Shown in pieces: positions 16,097 to 23,364 of a DNA stretch of 23,981 nt. The translations under genes were made by a program, and so were the position numbers. Location of the stretch: positions 1 through 23,981 of the forward strand of contig CAYPST010000061.1 in assembly GCA_964413425.1 (NCBI GenBank), given 5' to 3'. Source of the DNA: DATFLS01 sp964413425 (GTDB lineage: Bacteria > Fidelibacterota > JAANXI01). A model generated the notes under the pieces. That model saw only the letters and a program-made list of their open reading frames with translations. It searched no databases and had not been told where the DNA came from. Within the stretch, counting starts at the first letter, position 1. Each line of letters starts with the position of its first letter.

Positions 16097-17799
16097 TTAA
16101 CCGGCTGTACATTAAAAACTATGCCATCATTGATGAACTTGAAGTGGATTTCCACCTGGGGTTCAATGTGATTACCGGGGAGACCGGTGCCGGAAAATCT
16201 ATTGTGATTGAAGCGCTCAGTCTGGCCCTGGGAGAACGGGCCAATACCGATGTAATCCGGACGGGGGCTGACCGGGCGACCGTGGAATGCGAGGTGCAGG
16301 TGCCGGATTCCCGTAAACAGCTCATCACCGACTTGCTTACGGCTGAAGAGCTCCCTGCGGAGTATCCGTTAATTATGCGGCGGGAAGTCCGCAACAGCGG
16401 CCGGTCCCGGGCATTCGTGAACGACACGCCCTGCAATGTCTATACCCTCAAGCAGATCGGCGATCTCCTGGTGGATATGCACGGCCAGCATGAGCATCAA
16501 TCCTTGTTAAACCCGGACACCCATATCACCTTCCTGGACGATTACGCCAATCACGGAACACTCCTGCAGGAAGTGCAGCGCCGGTACGAGCACTGGCGGG
16601 AGGCAGACAGAGCCTATCAGGATTTGCAGAAGAAACAACAGGAACTCTCGGAAAAAGAAGACCTCTACAAATTTCAGTTGAAGGAAATCCGGGCGGTCAA
16701 TCCCGAGCCCGGAGAAATGGAAGATCTGGAGCAGCAGCGGCGCATCGTCTCCAACAGCCAGCGGATCGCCGAACTGGTGCAAACGCTCCAGCAGATGCTG
16801 TATGAGGGAGATACATCTATTTACGATGAAATAGTCGATGCAGAGCGGCATCTCCGGGAACTGGCAGAGATCGATGATTCGGTGCGCCCCTATGCCGACG
16901 AAATCAATTCTACCGCCCTGACCGTCAAAGAGATTGGGAATTTTCTGAATCATTACGGGAGCTCGATTGAGCATGAGCCCGGCTTGCTGGATCAAATTGA
17001 GGAGCGGATTATTGCCTTGCGGAAGTTGATGAAGAAGTTTGGCCCCACTCTAAAGGATGTGCTTGCCTATCAGGAGAAAATTGAGCGCACCCTGGATGAG
17101 TTCGAAAATTATGACACGGAGTTACAGCGGTTAGAAGAGAAGCGGCAACAGGCAGCCGGGGAATTCACCGAAGTGTGTGTGCAGTTGCACCAGTCCCGGA
17201 CGAAGGCCGCACAACAATTCGCGGATGCTACCCGGGGAGTCATGCACCGGCTCGGTATGGAACGGGCCGCATTCCGGGTGCATGTTGCCTATCGGGCCCG
17301 GCCAAACTCACCGATTGTGGTTGACGAAGTCCCGGTTGAAGTTGATGAGACCGGGGCAGATGAAGTGGAATTCCACATCACCACGAATCCGGGAGAAGGG
17401 GAGAAGCCCCTGGCCCGGATTGCCTCCGGGGGCGAAATTTCCCGGATCATGCTGGCCATCAAATCGGTGCTGGCCGGACGGGACGGCATCAGTACCGTCA
17501 TCTTTGATGAAATCGACATCGGCATCTCCGGGCGCATCTCCCGGGTGGTCGCCGAACAGTTGAAAAACCTTGCCGAGTATCATCAGGTGGTGTGTATTAC
17601 CCATCTGCCGCAGATTGCCAGTCTCGGGGAGTCCCATTATGTGGTCGGGAAGGATGTCCGGGCGAACCGCACCACTACCAGCATTCACCGGCTGGAAGAG
17701 GAAGAACGGGTGCGCGAGATTGCCACTCTGGTGGGAGGAGATAGTATTTCCGAAATCACGCTCAACAATGCCCGTGAGCTGTTAAAAAAAACCCACTAA
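16093..17799 (+). CDS. recN: DNA repair protein RecN
   Basis: An SMC-like ATPase that works in double-strand break repair and recombination. The protein has 568 residues, normal for RecN. Walker A GETGAGKSIVIEAL lies at 29-42, and the RecN-specific DMHGQHEHQSLLNPD follows near 128-142. A coiled coil with many Gln, Glu and Arg fills the middle. The ABC signature ASGGEISRIMLAIKSVL begins at about 444, and Walker B STVIFDEIDIGISG at about 467. The closing VCITHLPQIASLG carries the H-loop. The start is GTG at 16093, overlapping the preceding stop by 4 nt (GTGA), and no better upstream start exists. murA begins 15 nt downstream. Confidence 0.97.
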   Translation: MINRLYIKNYAIIDELEVDFHLGFNVITGETGAGKSIVIEALSLALGERANTDVIRTGADRATVECEVQVPDSRKQLITDLLTAEELPAEYPLIMRREVRNSGRSRAFVNDTPCNVYTLKQIGDLLVDMHGQHEHQSLLNPDTHITFLDDYANHGTLLQEVQRRYEHWREADRAYQDLQKKQQELSEKEDLYKFQLKEIRAVNPEPGEMEDLEQQRRIVSNSQRIAELVQTLQQMLYEGDTSIYDEIVDAERHLRELAEIDDSVRPYADEINSTALTVKEIGNFLNHYGSSIEHEPGLLDQIEERIIALRKLMKKFGPTLKDVLAYQEKIERTLDEFENYDTELQRLEEKRQQAAGEFTEVCVQLHQSRTKAAQQFADATRGVMHRLGMERAAFRVHVAYRARPNSPIVVDEVPVEVDETGADEVEFHITTNPGEGEKPLARIASGGEISRIMLAIKSVLAGRDGISTVIFDEIDIGISGRISRVVAEQLKNLAEYHQVVCITHLPQIASLGESHYVVGKDVRANRTTTSIHRLEEEERVREIATLVGGDSISEITLNNARELLKKTH

Positions 17800-17814
17800 C
17801 GCAGAGGAGCAATT

Positions 17815-19068
17815 GTGGATAAACTCGTCGCCCAGGGAGGGAACACACTTTCCGGCCATATTCCGGTGAGCGGAGCAAAGAATGCAGTGCTTCCTATGAT
17901 GACCGCCGCTCTCCTGGCCCCGGGCAAATATACCCTGACCAACGTGCCGAATCTTCGTGATACCCGGACCATGTCCAGACTCATGGAAATTATCGGTGCC
18001 CGGGTGGAACTGGATTCGGGGGTCATGACCATCGAGACCTCTGCCGTCAATAATCCCGAGGCGCCGTATGATCTGGTGAAAACCATGCGGGCGTCCTTTT
18101 ACGTGCTGGGACCATTGCTGGCACGATTTCACCGGGCAAAAGTCTCCCTGCCGGGCGGATGCGCCTGGGGCCCGCGACCGGTGGATCTGCATTTGAAAGG
18201 GTTGGAATCCCTGGGCGCAGATATTACTCTGGAGGGCGGATACATTGTGGCCACCTGCGACCGGCTCACCGGCACCGATTTCACCCTGGATATTTCCAGT
18301 GTGGGAGCCACCGGGAACATCCTGATGGCTGCGGTTCTGGCAGAGGGCGTCACCACCATCGAAAACGCCGCCCGGGAGCCGGAAATCGCCTCGCTGGCCG
18401 GTTTCCTGAACGACATGGGCGCGGATATTCGTAATGTGGGGGCGGATTCGTTAGAAATACACGGAGTTGAGGAATTGCATCCCACAGATTATGAGGTGAT
18501 TCCGGATCGAATTGAAGCCGGCACTTATCTGGTCGCCGGCGCCATGGCAGGCGAGGAACTCGAAATCAGTCCGGTCATTCCCCGGCACCTGAAGGCAGTC
18601 ATAGATAAAGTTAAGCGAGCCGGGGCCGGCGTGCGCGTCAATGAGAGTAAACTCACCGTCACGCAGGCAGGTGACATCAATCCCATCGACATCACCACAG
18701 CAATTTACCCGGGATATCCCACCGATATGCAGGCCCAGTGGATGGCATTCATGTCCACGGCCGGCGGCAGCGCGGTGATTACGGAAGAGATTTATCACGA
18801 CCGGTTCACCCATGTGGCCGAACTCAACCGGCTGGGCGCCAACATATCTCTGGAAGGAAACGTTGCCGTTGTCAAGGGAGTGCGGCAGCTCATCGGTGCC
18901 CCGGTGATGTCCACAGATATCAGGGCCAGCGCCTCCCTGATTCTGGCAGCCCTGATCGCCGAGGGCCGCACCGATATTCAGCGCATCTATCACATTGATC
19001 GCGGCTACGAACGAATCGAGCAGAAACTCCAGGGCATCGGCGCGGATATTGTCCGGGTGAGCGAGTAG
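17815..19068 (+). CDS. murA: UDP-N-acetylglucosamine 1-carboxyvinyltransferase
   Basis: MurA adds enolpyruvate from phosphoenolpyruvate to UDP-GlcNAc, the first committed step of peptidoglycan synthesis, in the cytoplasm. The protein has 417 residues, the family norm. Lys22 is present in VSGAKNAVLPMM. The active-site loop LPGGCAWGPRPVDLHLKGLE has Cys116, the residue attacked by fosfomycin. A conserved stretch GYPTDMQAQWMAF and a final DRGYERIEQKLQGIGADI are also intact. The start is GTG behind an AGAGGAG site. The stop TAG sits in a small GCGAG/CTCGC hairpin with no T run, so no terminator is evident. The truncated ltaE follows 30 nt later. Confidence 0.97.
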   Translation: MDKLVAQGGNTLSGHIPVSGAKNAVLPMMTAALLAPGKYTLTNVPNLRDTRTMSRLMEIIGARVELDSGVMTIETSAVNNPEAPYDLVKTMRASFYVLGPLLARFHRAKVSLPGGCAWGPRPVDLHLKGLESLGADITLEGGYIVATCDRLTGTDFTLDISSVGATGNILMAAVLAEGVTTIENAAREPEIASLAGFLNDMGADIRNVGADSLEIHGVEELHPTDYEVIPDRIEAGTYLVAGAMAGEELEISPVIPRHLKAVIDKVKRAGAGVRVNESKLTVTQAGDINPIDITTAIYPGYPTDMQAQWMAFMSTAGGSAVITEEIYHDRFTHVAELNRLGANISLEGNVAVVKGVRQLIGAPVMSTDIRASASLILAALIAEGRTDIQRIYHIDRGYERIEQKLQGIGADIVRVSE

Positions 19069-19098
19069 CTCGCGAAGAGACAGGGGAGACCTGATGAC

Positions 19099-19317
19099 AT
19101 GTGTCCGGTAGTGGATCTCCGGAGTGATACGGTCACCAAACCCTCCCGGGCCATGCGCGAGGCAATGATGGGTGCCGAAGTGGGGGATGATGTGTTCGGC
19201 GAGGATCCCACCGTCAATGAACTCCAGTCCTGCTGTGCGGAATTATTTGGCAAAGAACAGGCGCTGTTCGTCCCCAGCGGCACCCAGCACTCAGCATCCC
19301 TGAGTGCTGGGCGATGA
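19099..19317 (+). pseudogene. ltaE: truncated low-specificity L-threonine aldolase
   Basis: The first 62 codons match the N-terminus of L-threonine aldolase, a PLP enzyme that splits threonine into glycine and acetaldehyde: VDLRSDTVTKPSRAMREAMM, VGDDVFGEDPTVNELQ and ALFVPSGT at about 55-62. The family is about 340 residues, and here the similarity stops after SGT. Ten unrelated residues and a TGA follow. The PLP lysine and the whole catalytic core are absent, so no active enzyme can be made. The break falls on a perfect hairpin at 19283-19311. No later fragment of the gene is seen downstream. The start has an AGGGGAG site, so the remnant may still be translated. An assembly error at the hairpin is an alternative. 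Confidence 0.85.
19283..19311. repeat. perfect 12-bp hairpin at the ltaE breakpoint
   Basis: Arms CCCAGCACTCAG (19283-19294) and CTGAGTGCTGGG (19300-19311) pair perfectly around CATCC. The left arm starts within codon 62 of the ltaE remnant, and everything after the hairpin is unrelated to ltaE. There is no T run, so it is not a normal terminator. It may mark the end of an inserted or rearranged segment. Confidence 0.75.
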
Positions 19318-19663
19318 GATTTTCACCTGATTTGATAACAGCACACAGATGACGCAGATTGAACAGATTTCCGCAGATAATACAACCGTGAGAAGTGAAA
19401 AGTGAGAAGTGAGAAGTGAAAAGTGAGAAGTGAGAAGGCCCTGCCCCCCGCCCCGGGAAAGCAGGAGCACCAAGTCTCACGAAGTACTTCACAACGTCAC
19501 ACAATGGTAAAAATCGAAATCTTTTCTTTGTGAAAGTTCATGTGTCCATTGTGAAACTTTGTGTTCCTTCTTTTTTAACACGCCAATACCCGCCTCTCTC
19601 TCCCCACTTCCGATTCTCTGACGTCTTTTCTTGTGAGCACTTGTGAGCACTTGTCAGACCCTG
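19318..19663. other. non-coding stretch of simple and degenerate repeats
   Basis: No gene is supported here. The stretch begins with a degenerate motif around AGATGACGCAGATT (19347-19360). Next come the GTGARAA heptamers (listed separately), a C-rich tract (about 19439-19456), and pieces built from GTGAAA/TTTGTG words near 19500-19570. Last are two tandem copies of TTGTGAGCAC (19631-19650) with a partial third, just after the stop of the minus-strand gene. It looks like decayed intergenic repeat DNA. Confidence 0.6.
19388..19436 (+). repeat. seven tandem copies of heptamer GTGARAA
   Basis: Seven contiguous 7-bp units, alternating GTGAGAA and GTGAAAA, run from 19388 to 19436. Three more units of the same heptamer occur at 21242-21262. 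No reading frame uses them. Slippage could change the copy number. Confidence 0.9.
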
Positions 19664-20317
19664 TTACGGCACCGTAATCCCCAGCTGCTCCTTCAGCTGC
19701 GGCACGTCGTCCAGCACGTGATCCGCCACCGTCAGGAAATTCCGGTGCCAGGTTCTGGCCCGGTCGTAGGCTTCATCCCGGATCCGGGTGGCTTCCTCGG
19801 CTTCGGCAGTTTCCTTCATCCGGTCACGCAGGGCGTCTTCCGTTTCCTCGATGAGCTGCTCTGCCTCCTTCAGATACGTGGTATCGATGCCATAATAGTC
19901 CAATCCCTCCTGGGCTTTTTTACTTTCCAGGGCGGCGGTGACAAGCTGCCTGGCCTGGGCCAGGTACCCGATCTGTGAGTTTTGCCGGGCTCCCTGCAGC
20001 CCCAGCCGGGTATACGTATCGCCGTCTGCTTCGAACGCCCGGCGCCCATAATCGTATATCTCGCCAAACACCCGCCGCAACCGGCGAAACAGGTCCCTGA
20101 CGGTGGTGGTGGCCGCAAATTTATCGGCATACTCCTGCTTCTGGGTCAGATGCTTCTGTTCCAGATCCGCGCATTCGTCCAATCCCTCCTTCAGGCGGGT
20201 CTCATTAAACCGCCGTGTCTTGAGCCGCGTCATGATCTCCGGCTCGTTCAGGGCATTTTCGATGGCGGAGCGCATCTCCACCGTGAACTCGTCGATCTCT
20301 TCATTGTATTGCGGCAT
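19664..20317 (-). CDS. internally duplicated, all-helical protein of unknown function
   Basis: A 217-residue, charged, cysteine-poor protein with no signal peptide or membrane segment, so probably cytoplasmic. Two similar halves are visible: about 15-95 and 122-203. Each opens with an Ala/Leu helix (AIENALNEPEIM versus VTAALESKKAQEG), has a YG/RRF-type turn followed by xxTxLKE (NETRLKEGLDECADLEQ versus DTTYLKEAEQLIEETED), then a long Glu/Lys/Arg helix with AATT or EEATRIRDEA, and an aromatic-rich helix. It ends VPQLKEQLGITVP. I recognise no characterised domain. The gene is real by its clean AAAGGAGAG site before the ATG at 20317 and its length. It is the only minus-strand gene in the window and lies 3' of the 21-bp minisatellite. 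The function cannot be named. Confidence 0.75.
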   Translation of the reverse strand: MPQYNEEIDEFTVEMRSAIENALNEPEIMTRLKTRRFNETRLKEGLDECADLEQKHLTQKQEYADKFAATTTVRDLFRRLRRVFGEIYDYGRRAFEADGDTYTRLGLQGARQNSQIGYLAQARQLVTAALESKKAQEGLDYYGIDTTYLKEAEQLIEETEDALRDRMKETAEAEEATRIRDEAYDRARTWHRNFLTVADHVLDDVPQLKEQLGITVP

Positions 20318-20549
20318 ACTGCTCTCCTTTGCTGTGGTGGTTGAGAATTTCTGTTAGAGTTCCACACATCTCATCCGGAGTCCGGACGTCGCTGCAAACA
20401 TCTCATGTACAGGATACAGCAGGTATGGCACCTGACGCCGGATCAGATGCCCGGTGCTGCACGAGTGAATTCCGGCAACCACCAGCGCCTGTCCGGAATG
20501 AGAAAGGTCCGGTCCGTGAATCACCAGTCATGTTCAGGCAGTCAGTATT

Positions 20550-20935
20550 TCGCTTCCGGTGATCAAAACGTGCCCTCGTGGTTCAGAGCCTCGACTCCGT
20601 GAGTGAAAAATCTGACTCCGGGAGTCAAAACTTTCACTCCGGGGGTGAAAACTTCGACTCATGGATGAAAACTTGGCCTCCATGAGTGAAACCTTGATCT
20701 TCATGAGTCAAAACTTGATCTTCATGAGTCAAAACTTGATCTTCATGAGTGAACCTTTTCCCTTCATGAGCCAAAATTTTGTGTTCATGAGTCAAAACTT
20801 TGCGACCGGGAGTGAAAACGTTGACTTCGGGAATGAAAACTTCACCTCATGGATCAAAACCTGGTCTCATGAATAAGGAATTGTTCTCATGAATAAGAAT
20901 TTGGCCTCACGAATTAAAACTTTTAGTCTCAGGCC
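20550..20935. repeat. 21-bp minisatellite, about 18 units, each with a dyad
   Basis: Units are spaced 21 bp (sometimes 20) and anchored by AAAACTT-like blocks at 20565, 20585, 20606, 20627, 20648, 20668, 20689, 20710, 20731, 20752, 20773, 20794, 20815, 20836, 20856, about 20875, about 20895 and 20916. The approximate consensus is TTCATGAGTCAAAACTTGATC. Three units in the middle are nearly identical (20690-20752) and the edges are diverged. Each unit has a short dyad such as GACTC-CGG-GAGTC or TCATGA. In one plus frame, 20661-20876 is open and reads as a heptapeptide repeat FMSQNLI, but 20-bp units shift the frame, so it is probably not a gene. The array lies upstream of the minus-strand helical-protein gene. 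Confidence 0.85.
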
Positions 20936-21503
20936 TGTCTCCAGCCACCCAAACTTAAAAAAGTGAAGTCCGGCCAGTCTTCTCGCGATGTGAAAAAGCG
21001 GATGACCGGGGCGGCAAACGCTCCGGTTAAAAAAATCTCAGGCGCTGCAACCGCAGGGAGGAGGAGCATCTATCTGGCTGAGTCTGGAACGGCAGCGCCA
21101 TGGTCGTGCTATTTCTCTCATTATTGTGCCAAAAAAGATGTACCAAAAAAAGTTACCTCTACTATACGAAATGATTTCGTGAAAGGCAACTGGTTTTCTC
21201 ATCTTTTTAAAAAAGGCCGCAGATGTGCGGAGAGAAGAAACGTGAAAAGTGAAAAGTGAGAAGAAGACAAGAAGACAACAAACAAGAAATCAAGACGGCA
21301 AGAACTCAAGAAGGCAAGAGACCAGGAAGGCAAAACTCCAATACTCAATACCCAATATTCAACACTGTAACATCCCAGCCCGACAGCCCGAGATGAACCA
21401 CGAATAATCCCCAGGGAGGCCTTTGGCTCACGATGTAAATGGGTACGAATACGAACAGGGGTGGGGCCATGCAATCGGGGACGTTCCGGGATATCCATGA
21501 AGG
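20936..21503. other. gene-free stretch between the minisatellite and the group II intron
   Basis: I see no supportable gene. A GTG-initiated frame at 20963-21259 gives a Lys/Arg-rich 98-residue product with no recognisable domain and no convincing ribosome site. The right part holds low-complexity words: GTGAAAA/GTGAGAA at 21242-21262, CAAGAA- and AAGGCAAGA-like runs to about 21335, and CCAATACTCAATACCCAATA near 21337. From about 21360 to 21503 is the presumed 5' flank of the intron, with nothing recognised. Confidence 0.5.
21242..21262 (+). repeat. three copies of heptamer GTGARAA
   Basis: GTGAAAA, GTGAAAA and GTGAGAA in tandem are the same heptamer as the seven-copy array at 19388-19436. 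The two arrays flank the helical-protein gene and the minisatellite, about 1.8 kb apart and in the same orientation. Confidence 0.8.
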
Positions 21504-22172
21504 GTGTGCGGACTGTCTGACTCACCGATTCGCCCCCCGCGCTCCGGCCGGAGGGCCCCGGTGAGTCCGCTCCGGGGAATCCGGCACCCGGACAGCGCCT
21601 CCGGGAAACACCTCCGACTCCCCTCCCGCTGCCAGCGCTGGTGCTCACGTGCCAGAAGCCAACAGGAAGGAGTCGCGAAGGGCGAGACTCTGGACGCCTG
21701 TCGGGGTTCGGAGGTGTGGCATGCATGAAGAGAAGCACCAGGAACGTGGGAGGCCCGCTTCATTCCGGCGGGAGGGCGAGATAGTGTAGGGCATGCAGCT
21801 ATTGAGGCACGGCAGGGGAAACCCGGAGACGGAGCAATGCTGAAGCCTACGCAGTATCAAGCTCTGTTGCGCGGTAAGCCGTTTCAACCAAGCGAAGGGC
21901 CGCTGAAGATGGAGCGGGAGTCGGATTGACCCATAGTACTCGGCGGTCGGGAGAGCCGACCACAGGGGGAAGAGGTCAACAGTGGTACGTAGCCCGCATA
22001 GGAAACACAAGCCGGACTGTCGGACCGGAGACACCTGTGCTACCCTCCCTGCGGGGAATAGCAGCAAGACCAGCAGGCGCGGAAGCGAGTATCACTGAGG
22101 AGCCCGGTGCGGCAAAACTGCACGCCGGGATCTGTGAGGGGGGCGTCGGGTAACCGGCGTCCCTACCTCGAC
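21504..22172 (+). ncRNA. group II intron ribozyme without a reverse transcriptase
   Basis: The 3' end is highly typical. Domain V is the 34-nt hairpin at 22100-22133, opening GAGCCCGG with the AGC catalytic triad and closing GCCGGGATCT. Domain VI at 22134-22172 pairs GGGGCGTCGG with CCGGCGTCCC around a GTAA loop. It has an unpaired A near 22165 as branch point and ends in AC about 7 nt later. The 5' end fits GTGYG at either 21504 (GTGTG) or 21506 (GTGCG). It is followed by a long domain I stem: GACTCACCG (21520-21528) pairs perfectly with CGGTGAGTC (21560-21568), and an outer CTGTC pairs with GACAG. Short stems such as GGTCGG/CCGACC (21953-21964) follow. No intron-encoded protein is present, so domain IV is short and splicing or movement would need help in trans. 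The IBS/EBS pairs were not worked out, so the exact 5' end is uncertain. Confidence 0.8.
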
Positions 22173-22401
22173 GCCAGTACATTGAGTGCTGTTGAAGGAA
22201 GCATAGGTGGTTAAATCAGATTTAGTGAAAGAGCACAAACAAACTAAAAGAAATGACACTTTCTTGACCGACGCTGTGGGGATTGAACACGCTCTTTATT
22301 ATTGGAATCATTTGATTTTACAGCGGGTAATTCATACTCTTGATAAGATGAAATCGCTTATAGCTTCGAACATCTATGAGCAGTACCAAAAGGTGAAAAA
22401 C
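22173..22401 (+). other. leader region before the toxin-antitoxin pair
   Basis: This is the 3' exon side of the intron. An in-frame extension of the antitoxin reading frame back to a GTG at 22207 exists, but it has no family similarity and no ribosome site. A weak promoter candidate (TTGATT at 22312, 17 nt, TACTCT at 22335) lies 62 nt before the antitoxin ATG. Base composition is more AT-rich than in the intron. Confidence 0.4.
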
Positions 22402-22737
22402 ATGACTCTTACAATTAACGCTGAATCTGTGCCACTTCTCACTGACAAAGACGGAGTAGTCCGTGTTGGGGGCACCCGGGTGACACTTGATACTGTTGTC
22501 GCTGCCTTCAACGAAGGAGCTACCGCTGAGGAAATAGTACAGCAATATCCATCGGTGCAGCTCGCCGATGTGTATGCTGTGATTAGTTACTATTTGCGAA
22601 ATCAGTCAGCAGTTGAAACGTACTTGAAAAAGCGACAACAGCAGGCTGAGGAGATACGCAAACAGAATGAGGCCCGATTTGACCCCCATGGGATACGGGA
22701 GCGTCTCCTGGCACGTCGACCGAAGCATAAGGGATAA
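22402..22737 (+). CDS. DUF433-family antitoxin
   Basis: A 111-residue protein. Residues about 12-70 match the DUF433 helix-turn-helix family: LLTDKDGVVRVGGTRVTLDTVVAAFNEGATAEEIVQQYPSVQLADVYAVISYYL. Members commonly form the antitoxin of pairs with PIN-like DUF5615 toxins, and presumably bind the promoter and the toxin. The C-terminal tail (about 71-111) is rich in Arg, Lys, Gln and Glu, likely a toxin-binding helix. I chose the ATG at 22402 because an AAGGTGA site precedes it and the family starts here. The frame continues upstream to 22207, but that part has no similarity to anything I know. The toxin gene follows after 5 nt, so the two are co-expressed. Confidence 0.85.
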   Translation: MTLTINAESVPLLTDKDGVVRVGGTRVTLDTVVAAFNEGATAEEIVQQYPSVQLADVYAVISYYLRNQSAVETYLKKRQQQAEEIRKQNEARFDPHGIRERLLARRPKHKG

Positions 22738-22742
22738 TATGA

Positions 22743-23093
22743 ATGCTTCGGCTCGCTGCTGATGAGAATTTTAACCGCAACATTGTGCGTGGATTATTGC
22801 GAAGGACACCTCAATTGGATATCGTTTGCATTCAGGAGGTTGGTCTGGCAGAGGCCGATGATCCCGCCATACTGGAGTGGGCAGCAAAGGAAAACCGAGT
22901 ATTGCTTACTCATGATGTCTCAATCATGACGCTTTATGCTTACGAACGTGTTCAGGCAGGTCTTCCTATGCCGGGAGTATTTGAAGTAAGCCGCAAGGTT
23001 CCAATAGGTCGCGCCGTTGAAGATATTCTCATACTTGCCGATTATAGCCTTGAAGGCGAATGGCAAGGCCAAGTGCGATATTTACCTTTGTAA
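22743..23093 (+). CDS. DUF5615-family PIN-like toxin
   Basis: A 116-residue protein of the Mut7-C/PIN-like DUF5615 group, the usual partner of DUF433. It keeps the acidic residues of the nuclease-like fold: ADENFNRNIVRGLL with Asp7 and Glu8, GLAEADDPAILEWAAKENRVLLTHD with Asp39/Asp40 and His57-Asp58. The family is predicted to act on RNA, but this has been tested for few members. The start is ATG at 22743, 5 nt after the antitoxin stop, with AAGGGAT upstream. An out-of-frame ATG at 22739 is not used. The pair is followed by an attC-like inverted repeat, which suggests a mobile cassette. Confidence 0.85.
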   Translation: MLRLAADENFNRNIVRGLLRRTPQLDIVCIQEVGLAEADDPAILEWAAKENRVLLTHDVSIMTLYAYERVQAGLPMPGVFEVSRKVPIGRAVEDILILADYSLEGEWQGQVRYLPL

Positions 23094-23204
23094 TCATCGA
23101 ATCAGACCAGCTATAAGGACAGGCAAAGCTCCATATCATAAGACCAAAGAGCGGCAACTTCGTAACAGGGAGTCGGGAGCTTCAATCAAGGTCAGTGCAT
23201 TTTT

Positions 23205-23332
23205 GGCTAACTCTGGGTTGAGCGGACGACAGGGCTCTGGTTCAAGGAGCCAGTTTGGTGCTCTCTCACGCTGTAATCTCCCTAGCAAGTGAAGTGCTGT
23301 TAACCCTCTCGCCGTTCACGCCTACGTTAGGT
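23205..23332. other. attC-like imperfect inverted repeat after the toxin gene
   Basis: GGCTAAC (23205-23211) and GTTAGGT (23326-23332) are the outer boxes; the second fits the integron core GTTRRRY. Inside, GG-TGA-CGG-CGA-AGGG of the left arm (up to 23234) pairs with CCCTCTCGCCGTTCACG (from 23304), with one extra A bulged in the left arm and an unpaired spacer between outer and inner boxes. Length (128 bp) and plan (R boxes, unpaired spacer, L boxes with an extrahelical base) are those of attC sites. The left box GGCTAAC is not a perfect RYYYAAC. No integrase or second attC is seen. Confidence 0.35.
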
Positions 23333-23364
23333 GGATTTACCTCCTCAGGGATATCCGATTCGTC

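Noticed and set aside
19099..19317. A genuine small protein rather than a broken ltaE
   Set aside because: The similarity to the threonine aldolase N-terminus is strong and stops abruptly without any catalytic residue. The ten extra residues come from the hairpin.
20661..20876. A 71-residue protein of heptapeptide repeats (FMSQNLI type)
   Set aside because: The open frame is a by-product of the 21-bp period. The array continues outside it in other frames because of 20-bp units, and there is no ribosome site.
20550..20935. CRISPR array
   Set aside because: Units are contiguous 20-21 bp repeats with no unique spacers of regular length, and no cas genes are nearby. It is a minisatellite.
20963..21259. 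Small basic 98-residue protein
   Set aside because: GTG start without a Shine-Dalgarno, no recognisable domain, and the 3' end runs into the GTGARAA repeats.
21645..22067. 140-residue ORF on the minus strand
   Set aside because: It is antisense to the group II intron. Such ORFs are a common artefact of the structured intron RNA, and no domain is visible.
21504..22172. Intron-encoded reverse transcriptase or maturase
   Set aside because: No frame in either strand carries RT motifs (such as YADD) and the space between domains III and V is too short.
22207..22401. N-terminal extension of the DUF433 antitoxin from a GTG at 22207
   Set aside because: The added 65 residues have no family similarity, while the ATG at 22402 has a ribosome site and the normal family start.
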